Of a stretch of 64,000 nucleotides of DNA, positions 55,309 through 63,560 are shown piece by piece. Within the stretch, counting starts at the first letter, position 1; each line of letters opens with the position of its first letter. A model generated the notes under the pieces. It had not been told where the DNA came from and ran no database searches. It saw only the letters and a list, made by a program, of their open reading frames with translations. The stretch lies in the NCBI GenBank assembly GCA_003326205.1, contig LWTK01000035.1, forward strand, positions 1 to 64,000. The letters are read 5' to 3'. Made by a program: the position numbers and the translations under genes. This DNA is from Nostoc sp. ATCC 43529 (lineage in GTDB: Bacteria; Cyanobacteriota; Cyanobacteriia; Cyanobacteriales; Nostocaceae).

Positions 55309-56649
55309 ATGTCTTTTAGGCTAACAGAGGGATTTTCTTTTGGTGGGGTTCTCTCAAAAACTGTCCCTCCAGAGTTGAGCAATGAAGTCACCCCATGGAT
55401 ACCGGAGAAAGAACGCAACGATCGCTATTGGATGGAGCAAGCTCTTCTAACATCAATGAATAGCGTAGGTATTGCCAATCCCAATCCAGCAGTGGGCTGT
55501 GTCATAGTACGTAACGGTGTTGAAATAGCGCGGGGTTCGACATTGGCTTTCGGAGGTAAACATGCAGAGAGAGTTGCTATTGAAAGTATCAGCGACAAAT
55601 CTCTATTACAAGGAGCATGTGCTTACGTTACACTAGAGCCGTGTTCTCACTTCGGTAAGCAACCTCCCTGTACACAAACTCTTATAGAAAGTGGTATTGC
55701 ACGCTGTGTAGTTGCTTTAGCCGATCCTAATCCCCTTGTTAACTGGGATGGAATTAGACTACTCAAAGATAAAGGAATTGAAGTGTGTCTGGGTCTTTGT
55801 GCATCTGAAGCAATGGCTTGGAACTACAACTTCATCATGTCACAACTTTTGAACAGACCCATTTTTGCTGGAAAATGGGCCCAGACCCTCGACGGACATC
55901 TAGCAGATGATGAATTTACTTCCAAGTGGATTTCAGGTTCCTCATCTCGAGCTTACACTCACTGGTTAAGACAAAAGTATGACGCAATTTTAGTTGGAGC
56001 AGGAACTGTTTTACGTGATATACCAGAGTTGTCTGTGAGATCGTGTTCTCAGCCGATCAATCGCCAGCCCATGAAGATTGTGTTTGACCCAAAAGGGAGA
56101 TTGCTAAATTGCTCAGAACATATTCAAAAGCAGCTTTCTGAAAAGTTTTTAGCATCATCTACACCTCTGATTATTTTTATTCAAGAAAAATTTTTAATCT
56201 CAACTCAGAATTCCTGGGCTGAGTCTCTCAAAGAGTCTGAACACATTCTTTTTCTAACCTTCAAAGAAGAGGATTATTTTTGGGAAAAAATAGTAGATTA
56301 CCTGAAATCAGAAGCTGTTAAGAGGCATTTTGGAAAACCGTTACAAAGTATTCTAGTGGAGGGGGGTTCCAAATTACTCACACAGTTGCTCGCTGCAAAT
56401 CTACTTGATATTTGTCATGTTTTTATAGCACCAATTTTGATAGGAGGAGTTGCAAATAGAATTATGAATCCTCTGAGTTTATCTTTAGAGGAAACGGCGT
56501 TTACTTCGTCAAAGTATGCAGGAGGAAAATTGTCTCTAGCCAGCCAATATAAATTGGTTGCTCAGAATCGTTTAGGCAACGACATTTGTATGGAATTTAT
56601 TCCGCAATATTTGGCAGAAGAATTAGTTCGGAGAAATATTTTTCAATGA
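55309..56649 (+). CDS. RibD-type pyrimidine deaminase/reductase (ToxE-like)
   Basis: The 446-residue protein has a deaminase domain with zinc motifs HAERVAIESI (His85, Glu87) and PCSHFGKQPPCTQ (Cys112, Cys121), and a C-terminal RibD reductase domain (FAGKWAQTLDGHLAD, DAILVGAGTVLRD, SILVEGGSKLL). In riboflavin synthesis RibD deaminates and reduces the pyrimidine product of GTP cyclohydrolase II. ToxE does the analogous step in toxoflavin synthesis. ATG 55309 follows an AGGAGGAG site; a longer frame to 55216 overlaps the WD40 gene and is rejected. It overlaps the SUMF1 gene by ATGA. The first 40 residues are an extra, low-similarity lead. Confidence 0.88.
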   Translation: MSFRLTEGFSFGGVLSKTVPPELSNEVTPWIPEKERNDRYWMEQALLTSMNSVGIANPNPAVGCVIVRNGVEIARGSTLAFGGKHAERVAIESISDKSLLQGACAYVTLEPCSHFGKQPPCTQTLIESGIARCVVALADPNPLVNWDGIRLLKDKGIEVCLGLCASEAMAWNYNFIMSQLLNRPIFAGKWAQTLDGHLADDEFTSKWISGSSSRAYTHWLRQKYDAILVGAGTVLRDIPELSVRSCSQPINRQPMKIVFDPKGRLLNCSEHIQKQLSEKFLASSTPLIIFIQEKFLISTQNSWAESLKESEHILFLTFKEEDYFWEKIVDYLKSEAVKRHFGKPLQSILVEGGSKLLTQLLAANLLDICHVFIAPILIGGVANRIMNPLSLSLEETAFTSSKYAGGKLSLASQYKLVAQNRLGNDICMEFIPQYLAEELVRRNIFQ

Positions 56650-57644
56650 GTATTCCTACTAAAGTGTCAATTGATGCATCTCAAATTAATATTATTTCTG
56701 CTCGCAAGGCAATGGGGCTACCAGAGCATTATGTGTCTGGGGTCACTGAAACTGAACAGCTAGACTTTGAGTATGTTCGCAGACTCAAAGTTACTGAGCT
56801 TGCAAGTATGGCTGAAAATCCAAAAGTGCCCTTTAAAACACGTTATGCAGCGGGTACAATGTTGGCACTTCTTGGAGATCCCAGGATTCAAGTTTTTGAA
56901 CCTAGTATGATATTCATACCAGGCGATCGAGCCAAGATTGGTTTAAGTTGGGCACGTGTTTCTGAAGTTGCTGAGATGTACCGCGATCTTGGAGTTATTC
57001 CTTCTTGGATAGAGAAAGAAGCACCTCAGTTTGAGACAACTGTTCAATCATTTAAGATAGCTAAGTATCCAGTAACAAATGTCGAGTACTTAGCTTTTCT
57101 TAAGGATACTCAACACCCACATATACCCACATCATGGCAGTTTGGTTGCTTTCCTATGACACGTGCCAACCATCCTGTATATACAGTTTCACCGGAGTCT
57201 GCTGATGCATATGCACAGTGGTTAAGTAACAAGACAAATAGGCAATTCAGATTACCTTCGGAAATCGAATGGGAGTATGCTGCTGGGGGATCGGCAAGTC
57301 TTGAGTTTCCCTGGGGTGAGGAATATTTAGACGATCGCGCTAACACCGTAGAAAGTGGCATCCTCTCAACTACTCCTGTTGGTATTTATCCCAAAGGTAA
57401 TTCAATTTTTGGTGTATCAGACTTAGCTGGAAATGTTGAGGAATACGTTTGTGATAATTACTGGGCATACCCTGGATCTGAAAAAATTGAGGACGATCTG
57501 ATGCAGACTGTAGGTTCTTCTTACCGCATTGCTAGGGGAGGGAGCTTTACCCGATTTCGTGATTTAGCGCGTTGCAAACGCCGGCATGGCTGGTTTCCGA
57601 AAGATATCTACACTATGGGATTTAGATTGGCAGAAACAGTCTAA
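56646..57644 (+). CDS. SUMF1/EgtB/PvdO-type protein (ToxD-like)
   Basis: The 332-residue protein has a helical N-terminal region of about 90 residues and then a SUMF1 (formylglycine-generating-enzyme-like) domain. Visible motifs are FKIAKYPVTNVEYLAFLKD, FRLPSEIEWEYAAGG, GVSDLAGNVEEYVCDNYW and the end RIARGGSFTRFRDLA with GFRLAETV. The paired active-site cysteines of true formylglycine-generating enzymes are not there, so sulfatase activation is unlikely. The ATG overlaps the ribD stop (ATGA), so the two are co-translated. A SUMF1-domain protein, ToxD, is part of toxoflavin clusters, possibly acting at the unsolved N-N bond stage. Confidence 0.83.
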   Translation: MSIPTKVSIDASQINIISARKAMGLPEHYVSGVTETEQLDFEYVRRLKVTELASMAENPKVPFKTRYAAGTMLALLGDPRIQVFEPSMIFIPGDRAKIGLSWARVSEVAEMYRDLGVIPSWIEKEAPQFETTVQSFKIAKYPVTNVEYLAFLKDTQHPHIPTSWQFGCFPMTRANHPVYTVSPESADAYAQWLSNKTNRQFRLPSEIEWEYAAGGSASLEFPWGEEYLDDRANTVESGILSTTPVGIYPKGNSIFGVSDLAGNVEEYVCDNYWAYPGSEKIEDDLMQTVGSSYRIARGGSFTRFRDLARCKRRHGWFPKDIYTMGFRLAETV

Positions 57645-57708
57645 GGTCATAAGGAAATTGTTGACATACTTCGTTAATTGTGATTTAAATTTTAAGGAGC
57701 CAAGAACA

Positions 57709-58743
57709 ATGGTTGTAAATTCCCACAATTCAATTGATTTGACAGCTAGTGACATTATCAGCATGAGTGACTCTTTTCAAGAGTCTGCTATATTGCAATT
57801 TGCCAACACCTCAGGACTTTTTGAACTTCTAAAAGAGCCAGTCACAGCAGAAACAATCTCAGAGTCAAAAGGCTGGTTGTTGCGGAAAACAACACTTCTT
57901 CTGAATGTACTAACTTCACTCAGTCTAGTCGTGAAAAGCGACGATAAATACTGCAATACTCCATCGACAAATCGAGTTTTAACCAAGGATGGGCCAGGTT
58001 ATGTGGGAGCTTTAATAGAACATCAACGGTTACAATGGCAGTTGTGGAGCAAGATTGGTGAAGTTATTTCTTCTGAGGAACCCATCGAGGGTCAGCAAGA
58101 ACTAAAACTCAAGAAAGACCCACATGCTAACGATGCATTCAATCAGGCAATGTTACAACTGTCAAAGGAAAACATCGCCAGCATCGTTGCACTGCCGGAA
58201 ATGGAAGGCGAGAAGTATATTCTCGATCTTGCTGGTGGTCATGGTACGTATCTGTCAGCGATCGCTAAATACAATCCACATATCACCGGGCAGGTTTGGG
58301 ATTTTGCAACTGCACGTGAAGCAGCTCAACATGTCTTTGCCGATTATGGTGTAGAAAACCAGATTGAGTTTCGAGAAGCTGATATCAGCAAAGCATCTTC
58401 ATATGAGAGTGTTAAAGCTGACATAGCGATGCTCAATGACTGTCTGCATTATTTCGAGCAAGAGACAGTGGTTCAGATTTTATCACAAGTAGCCGGAGTT
58501 CTTCCCAAGGGTGGTACACTCCTCATTACAACAATATATATGGATAGAGATTGCGTCACACCCGCAGCAGCAGCAGGTTTTTCTTTTTACATGATGATGA
58601 ATACTGCACATGGTCAATTGCATCCGACTCCATGGCTCGTTGACCAGATGGAAAACATTGGTTTCAATGTTGAAGTGAGGAATTTTGGCAGAGTTGGAAC
58701 TAAAGGCGGAAAGTACGTTTTGATTATCGGACAACGGAAGTAG
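57709..58743 (+). CDS. SAM-dependent methyltransferase, acetylserotonin-OMT-like
   Basis: From ATG 57709 (after TAAGGAGCC) the product has 344 residues. An N-terminal helical dimerisation part (ILQFANTSGLFELLKEPVTA) is followed by a class I methyltransferase domain with motif I ILDLAGGHGTYLSAIAKY near residue 171 and AMLNDCLHYFEQE. The two-domain layout fits small-molecule O- or N-methyltransferases of natural-product pathways rather than rRNA enzymes. Toxoflavin carries two N-methyl groups, so this and the enzyme at 61460 could be the tailoring methylases. The substrate is inferred from context only. Confidence 0.87.
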   Translation: MVVNSHNSIDLTASDIISMSDSFQESAILQFANTSGLFELLKEPVTAETISESKGWLLRKTTLLLNVLTSLSLVVKSDDKYCNTPSTNRVLTKDGPGYVGALIEHQRLQWQLWSKIGEVISSEEPIEGQQELKLKKDPHANDAFNQAMLQLSKENIASIVALPEMEGEKYILDLAGGHGTYLSAIAKYNPHITGQVWDFATAREAAQHVFADYGVENQIEFREADISKASSYESVKADIAMLNDCLHYFEQETVVQILSQVAGVLPKGGTLLITTIYMDRDCVTPAAAAGFSFYMMMNTAHGQLHPTPWLVDQMENIGFNVEVRNFGRVGTKGGKYVLIIGQRK

Positions 58744-58894
58744 ACTTGTGAATTTGACTTTTGAAAATTGGGCGTTGCATATTTGTAGGATGAATTCAGC
58801 AGCAAGCAGCACAATTCCATAATGAAGATGATGCAGTAACAATCTAAATTAATAGCGCCAGGACATCCACTGATTGATTTGGAACAGCAAAATA

Positions 58895-60481
58895 ATGATG
58901 ATGCCCAACCATACCGCTAACCGTGCAAATTTGCAATTCTTCGATCGGAACCTGACTAAATCTGGTGATTGGCGTGGGGACTGTGCTACATTAGATGATT
59001 TTGACAAACAAGTAGAGGCTTGTGGTGTTTTTGGCATCTATGCACCAGGAGAAGACGTTGCCAAATTAACGTACTTTGGATTGTACGCTCTCCAACACCG
59101 GGGGCAAGAATCAGCTGGCATTGCTACATTTGATGGTGAGCAATTACATCTATATAAAGATGTAGGTTTAGTGTCTCAAGTTTTTAACGAATCAATTTTC
59201 AAAGACCTACCTGGTAGTATAGCCATAGGTCACACTCGTTACTCAACTACAGGCTCTAACAACCAAGCCAATGCTCAACCAGTTGTTGTGTATAGCCACC
59301 TATTTCCATTGGCTGTTGCACATAATGGTAACTTAGTCAATACTTTACAATTGCGAGATGAGTTGCTTAAGAACAATTGCAACTTGGTGACTACAAGTGA
59401 TTCAGAAATGATAGCTTTAGCGATCGCTGAAGAAATCAACGCTGGTGCAGATTGCTTAGAAGCTTCAATCAAAGCATTTCACCGTTGCCAAGGAGCTTTT
59501 AGTTTAGTCATTGGCACTCCTGTTGGTGTCATGGGTGTTCGCGATCCCAACGGCATTCGTCCTCTCGTCATTGGCACTCTGGGGAATCATCCAGTCCGTT
59601 ACGTTCTTGCCTCTGAAACTTGTGCTTTAGACATCATTGGAGCGAAATATCTGCGAGATGTGCAACCAGGCGAATTAGTTTGGATTACCGAAGAGGGTTT
59701 AGCTTCTTATTTCTGGAGTCAAAAATCGCAACGGAAGTTGTGTATCTTTGAGATGATTTACTTCTCTCGCCCTGATAGCATCATGCACAACGAGAGTTTG
59801 TACAGCTATCGGCTCCGCTTAGGGCAACGACTGGCTAAAGAATCTCCTGCTGATGCCGATATTGTCATTGGTGTTCCTGATTCGGGTATTCCTGCGGCTA
59901 TTGGTTTTTCACAATTTTCTGGCATCCGTTACACAGAAGGACTGATTAAAAATCGCTATGTCGGACGTACTTTTATCGAGCCTACGCAATCTATGCGTGA
60001 ATTAGGTATCCGTATGAAACTCAATTCCCTCAAAGATATGCTATTCGGTAAGCGAGTGGTGATTGTGGATGATTCAATTGTCCGAGGAACGACTAGCCAG
60101 AAACTGGTTAAACTATTACGCCAAACAGGTGTAGTGGAAGTACATATGCGAATTTCCTCGCCTCCAGTAACTTATCCCTGCTTCTATGGCATCGATACCG
60201 ATAGTCAAGACCAGCTGATCGCTGCAACCAAGTCAGTAGAGGAGATTAGTAAACAAATTGAAGTGGACTCTCTAAGCTATCTAAGTTGGCAAGGAATGCT
60301 GGAAGAGACGCGAGAACATAAGGCTAGTTTTTGTTCGGCTTGTTTTACTGGCGATTATCCAGTTCCCGTTGCTGAGCCACTGAAACGTTCTAAATTAACA
60401 TTAGAAAACCTAGCAAAGACAAGGACTTATACTACTGGCGCATTGAGCGAACATTTTGGTGTCAGCCTAATTAGAACTTGA
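58895..60481 (+). CDS. purF: Amidophosphoribosyltransferase
   Basis: PurF makes 5-phosphoribosylamine from PRPP and glutamine, the first committed purine step. The 528-residue protein has a propeptide of about 42 residues before the N-terminal-nucleophile Cys43 (ACGVFGIYAPGED), the GHTRYSTTGSNNQANAQP block and the PRPP motif VVIVDDSIVRGTTS. It also has Fe-S-type cysteines (LCIFE, YPCFYG, SFCSACFTGDYP), as in Bacillus-type PurF. It starts at ATG 58895, 58898 or 58901. Its place inside the cluster, away from the usual purL neighbour, suggests a supply function. Whether a second copy exists elsewhere cannot be seen. Confidence 0.95.
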   Translation: MMMPNHTANRANLQFFDRNLTKSGDWRGDCATLDDFDKQVEACGVFGIYAPGEDVAKLTYFGLYALQHRGQESAGIATFDGEQLHLYKDVGLVSQVFNESIFKDLPGSIAIGHTRYSTTGSNNQANAQPVVVYSHLFPLAVAHNGNLVNTLQLRDELLKNNCNLVTTSDSEMIALAIAEEINAGADCLEASIKAFHRCQGAFSLVIGTPVGVMGVRDPNGIRPLVIGTLGNHPVRYVLASETCALDIIGAKYLRDVQPGELVWITEEGLASYFWSQKSQRKLCIFEMIYFSRPDSIMHNESLYSYRLRLGQRLAKESPADADIVIGVPDSGIPAAIGFSQFSGIRYTEGLIKNRYVGRTFIEPTQSMRELGIRMKLNSLKDMLFGKRVVIVDDSIVRGTTSQKLVKLLRQTGVVEVHMRISSPPVTYPCFYGIDTDSQDQLIAATKSVEEISKQIEVDSLSYLSWQGMLEETREHKASFCSACFTGDYPVPVAEPLKRSKLTLENLAKTRTYTTGALSEHFGVSLIRT

Positions 60482-60653
60482 AAAATTGGCATACTTGCAT
60501 AAGTTTTGTCATACGTGATATCAACATTGAGCTACCTGCAAGTACTACTAACTGTTACTTTCTTTGTCTGAGACTTCTGCTAGTCAGATATTGCCCAAAG
60601 GGTATTCAATACAGGTGTTTTTTACTTCTTTGTACTCTTTCATAAAGGTGAGT

Positions 60654-61322
60654 ATGGATATAGTTGGCTCCCGTTACCTTGGATTAGATGTTTCTGAGAA
60701 TATCTTAAGAAAAGCTACTATCAGACAGCGCGTCCAAATTCCAATATCCTTCTCAGGAGTAGAAGAATATATTGGAGAATTTGTTTCATTTAACGATCTT
60801 TGTGATGGGAAAGAACACATTGCGATTTGTGTAGGTAAATGGCGCAATAGTGAAGCACCACTAGTTAGGCTGCATTCTGAATGTCTGACAGGTGATGTTT
60901 TCGGGTCAGCAAGGTGTGATTGTGGACCTCAACTAAAGGAAGCAATGCTCAAGCTATCTAAGGAATCTGGAATCATACTCTATCTGAGGCAGGAAGGACG
61001 AGGCATTGGTCTCTACAATAAACTTGATGCTTATATCCTACAAGATAAAGGCATTGACACATACGAAGCAAACCATCGGCTTGACTTCCCCCTCGATATG
61101 CGTGACTATCGGTGTGCTGTTCAAATGCTACATGCACTTGGTGTTAACAAGATTAATCTGTTGTCCAACAATCCAGATAAAGCGGAACAGTTAAGACAGT
61201 TTGGCATTGATGTGCAGGGAATGGTATCCACAAGCGTGTTTTCTAATCCACACAATCAGTTTTACCTGAAAGCAAAAGTTTTGCGTGCAGGTCATAAAAT
61301 TAACCTCGATCAAGGATTATAG
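60654..61322 (+). CDS. Stand-alone GTP cyclohydrolase II (ToxB-like)
   Basis: The 222-residue enzyme has the RibA core: HSECLTGDVFGSARCDCG with zinc ligands Cys77, Cys88 and Cys90, and YLRQEGRGIGLYNKLDAY, then DTYEANHRLDFPLDMRDY. It opens the imidazole ring of GTP to give a diaminopyrimidine, the first step of riboflavin and of toxoflavin synthesis. Cyanobacterial riboflavin synthesis normally uses a RibBA fusion, so a lone RibA domain points to special metabolism. ATG 60654 matches the usual family start; the longer frame from 60564 is unlikely. Confidence 0.92.
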   Translation: MDIVGSRYLGLDVSENILRKATIRQRVQIPISFSGVEEYIGEFVSFNDLCDGKEHIAICVGKWRNSEAPLVRLHSECLTGDVFGSARCDCGPQLKEAMLKLSKESGIILYLRQEGRGIGLYNKLDAYILQDKGIDTYEANHRLDFPLDMRDYRCAVQMLHALGVNKINLLSNNPDKAEQLRQFGIDVQGMVSTSVFSNPHNQFYLKAKVLRAGHKINLDQGL

Positions 61323-61459
61323 CTATGGTTTGATATCCAAACCCGATTATTAGCATCTAGCTCTGTAGCAAAAACTAACTTGCAGAGTTAAATAAGTATC
61401 AAATTCTACTGCTTTTTTTGTTTGTGTTCATCACGTCCAAGTCTTTTAGAGGGTTAGTC

Positions 61460-62134
61460 ATGGCAACTCAAAATCCGCCGCAAATTTCATCTGAAGAATA
61501 CAGAGAAGTTTTAAAAACAGCATTTGTCCAATGTTACCAGACGAGCAATGACGCCTGGTCATATGAAGAGGCGATGCGAGAAGTTCCTGTATATTTCTTG
61601 GAGTGCATAGGTGACCAAAAGGCTCACATTTTAGATATCGGTGCAGGTTCAGGAAAGGATGCCGAAATTCTGCTAAAGGCAGGCCATTCTGTTACTGGTC
61701 TTGATTTATATGAACATGAAGCTTGGCAGTTCTTAAGTTATACTTGGGGTGATAGAATTAATTTTGTGAAGTCGCAGTTCACTGATTGGCAGCCCTCTGC
61801 TGAAACGAAGTTTGATGCTGTATTTGATAATGGTTGCTTCCACCATCAGCACCCATCTTTATACTTTCCCTATTTAGCCCATTTAAAAACTCTATTAAAG
61901 CCAAATGGAATAGCTATGTTATCAGTATTCACGCCGCTTGACGAAAATACTGATGGTTCTTTCATCGATTTTGATGAAGGGCGTATTGGTCGTTCTTTTA
62001 GTGTTAACGAATTGCAGCAATTATTGACAAATCATGGTTTTATATGGCTTGATAGCCGTCTAATTTATCGACCGTGGCATGAGCATTATTTGCCAGTACA
62101 TTATTTAGCAGCACTTGTAAAAAATCAGCCTTAA
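61460..62134 (+). CDS. SAM-dependent methyltransferase (ToxA-size)
   Basis: This 224-residue class I methyltransferase has motif I HILDIGAGSGKDAEILLKAG near residue 57, followed by SVTGLDLYEHEA and FDNGCFHHQHPSLYF, and a C-terminal RSFSVNELQQLLTNHGF. Start ATG 61460 is preceded by GAGGGTTAG. Burkholderia ToxA, which installs both toxoflavin N-methyls, is a single-domain enzyme of similar size, so this gene fits that role better than the two-domain enzyme at 57709. This is inference from size and context. A hairpin follows the stop. Confidence 0.83.
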   Translation: MATQNPPQISSEEYREVLKTAFVQCYQTSNDAWSYEEAMREVPVYFLECIGDQKAHILDIGAGSGKDAEILLKAGHSVTGLDLYEHEAWQFLSYTWGDRINFVKSQFTDWQPSAETKFDAVFDNGCFHHQHPSLYFPYLAHLKTLLKPNGIAMLSVFTPLDENTDGSFIDFDEGRIGRSFSVNELQQLLTNHGFIWLDSRLIYRPWHEHYLPVHYLAALVKNQP

Positions 62135-62148
62135 TTCATTTTATTAAA

Positions 62149-62184
62149 ACCATAAACAATGAATTATCAATCTCTGTTTATGGT
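62149..62184 (+). terminator. Hairpin after the second methyltransferase gene
   Basis: ACCATAAACA and TGTTTATGGT form a ten-bp stem around a 16-base loop, 14 bases after the stop. A T-stretch follows weakly, so it may be an attenuator or mRNA-stabilising element before guaB3. Confidence 0.45.
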
Positions 62185-62261
62185 GGTGTTTTCTCATCAT
62201 TCTTGCTTTGCATTTAGGTTGACAACCTCAAAAAATAGTAGTGAGAAAAGTAGTAATTCCT

Positions 62262-63434
62262 ATGAATATCCAAATCGGAGGATACAAAACAGCTTGCCGT
62301 GCTTATGGAATTGATGAAATTGCGCTAGTACCAGGAAATAGGACACTAGACCCCAGTTTGACAGACACTAGCTGGCGCATTGGTGGTATTACGCGAGAAA
62401 TTCCCATAATTGCTAGTGCAATGGATGGAGTAGTTGATGTACCTATGGCTGTCCTCCTGTCTGATTTAGGAGCATTTGGTGTACTTAACCTGGAGGGCAT
62501 TCAAACTCGTTATCCTGACCCAAACCCGATTTTAGAACACATCACCTCGGTAGATAAAACTGAGTTTGTCGAGCTGATGCAAAAACTTTATGCAGAGCCA
62601 ATTAAGCCTGATTTAATTGAACAGAGAATTAGGGACATTAAACAACAAGGGGGCATTGCAGCAGTGAGTGCTACTCCTGTTGGGGCAAGTAAGTATGGTT
62701 CGATAGTAGCAAAAGCTGGAGCTGATTTGTTTTTTGTTCAAGCGACGGTGGTTTCAACAGCGCATTTATCACCAGAGTCAGTAATGCCACTCAATGTGGC
62801 CGAGTTTTGTGAGGAAATGCCAATTCCCGTTGTTATAGGCAATTGTGTGACATATGAAGTCGCTTTGAATTTAATGAAGACTGGTGCTGCTGGTGTACTT
62901 GTGGGAATCGGTCCAGGAGCCGCTTGTACATCTCGTGGCGTGCTGGGTGTAGGTTTACCGCAAGCAACAGCAGTTGCTGAATGCGCCGCTGCTCGTGATG
63001 ACTATTATGAAGACACTGGCAAGTATATACCGATTATCGCTGATGGCGGTTTAATCACTGGTGGTGACATCTGCAAATGTATCGCCTGCGGGGCAGATGC
63101 TGTCATGATTGGTTCACCCTTTGCTAGATCTACACAAGCACCAGGACGGGGTTTTCACTGGGGTATGGCAACTCCAAATCCGGTGTTGCCCCGTGGTACT
63201 CGCATTCACGTTGGCACCACTGGTACATGCGAACAAATTCTCCGAGGTCCAGCGCAATTGGATGATGGTACTCATAATCTGCTGGGAGCTTTAAAAACAA
63301 GTATGGGTACACTGGGAGCCAAAAACATTAAGGATATGCAGCAAGTTGAAGTTGTGATTGCTCCCTCTCTTTTAAATGAAGGAAAGTTATATCAAAAAGC
63401 ACAACAAATAGGTATGGGTAAGCGTCCTTGTTAG
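62262..63434 (+). CDS. guaB3: IMP dehydrogenase, GuaB3 family
   Basis: The 390-residue protein matches the CBS-less GuaB3 family of cyanobacteria and actinobacteria. It has YKTACRAYGIDEIALVPGNR, IIASAMDGVVDVPMAVLLSD, the catalytic loop GIGPGAACTSRGVLGV with Cys222, and IADGGLITGGDICKC with the flap-like tail. It would oxidise IMP to XMP, the substrate of GuaA at the start of this cluster. Start ATG 62262 matches the family; a longer GTG frame begins at 62241. Cyanobacteria normally have one guaB and one guaB3, so this may be an extra or relocated copy. Confidence 0.92.
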   Translation: MNIQIGGYKTACRAYGIDEIALVPGNRTLDPSLTDTSWRIGGITREIPIIASAMDGVVDVPMAVLLSDLGAFGVLNLEGIQTRYPDPNPILEHITSVDKTEFVELMQKLYAEPIKPDLIEQRIRDIKQQGGIAAVSATPVGASKYGSIVAKAGADLFFVQATVVSTAHLSPESVMPLNVAEFCEEMPIPVVIGNCVTYEVALNLMKTGAAGVLVGIGPGAACTSRGVLGVGLPQATAVAECAAARDDYYEDTGKYIPIIADGGLITGGDICKCIACGADAVMIGSPFARSTQAPGRGFHWGMATPNPVLPRGTRIHVGTTGTCEQILRGPAQLDDGTHNLLGALKTSMGTLGAKNIKDMQQVEVVIAPSLLNEGKLYQKAQQIGMGKRPC

Positions 63435-63560
63435 GATAGAGTTTGCTGAATGCGATGCAACACTATCACTTAGAACAAGAGAATTACTTCAATTCGTGGT
63501 CAAACTGCCAAAGTACTGGTAATAAGAATTACAGAATTCAAGAGTTAGGAGCTTTTGCAA

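Noticed and set aside
56646..57644. True formylglycine-generating enzyme
   Set aside because: The active-site cysteine pair near the C-terminal GGS motif is not there, and no sulfatase gene is near.
55309..61322. Ordinary riboflavin operon
   Set aside because: ribE, ribH and the RibB domain are missing, and WD40, SUMF1 and methyltransferase genes are interleaved.
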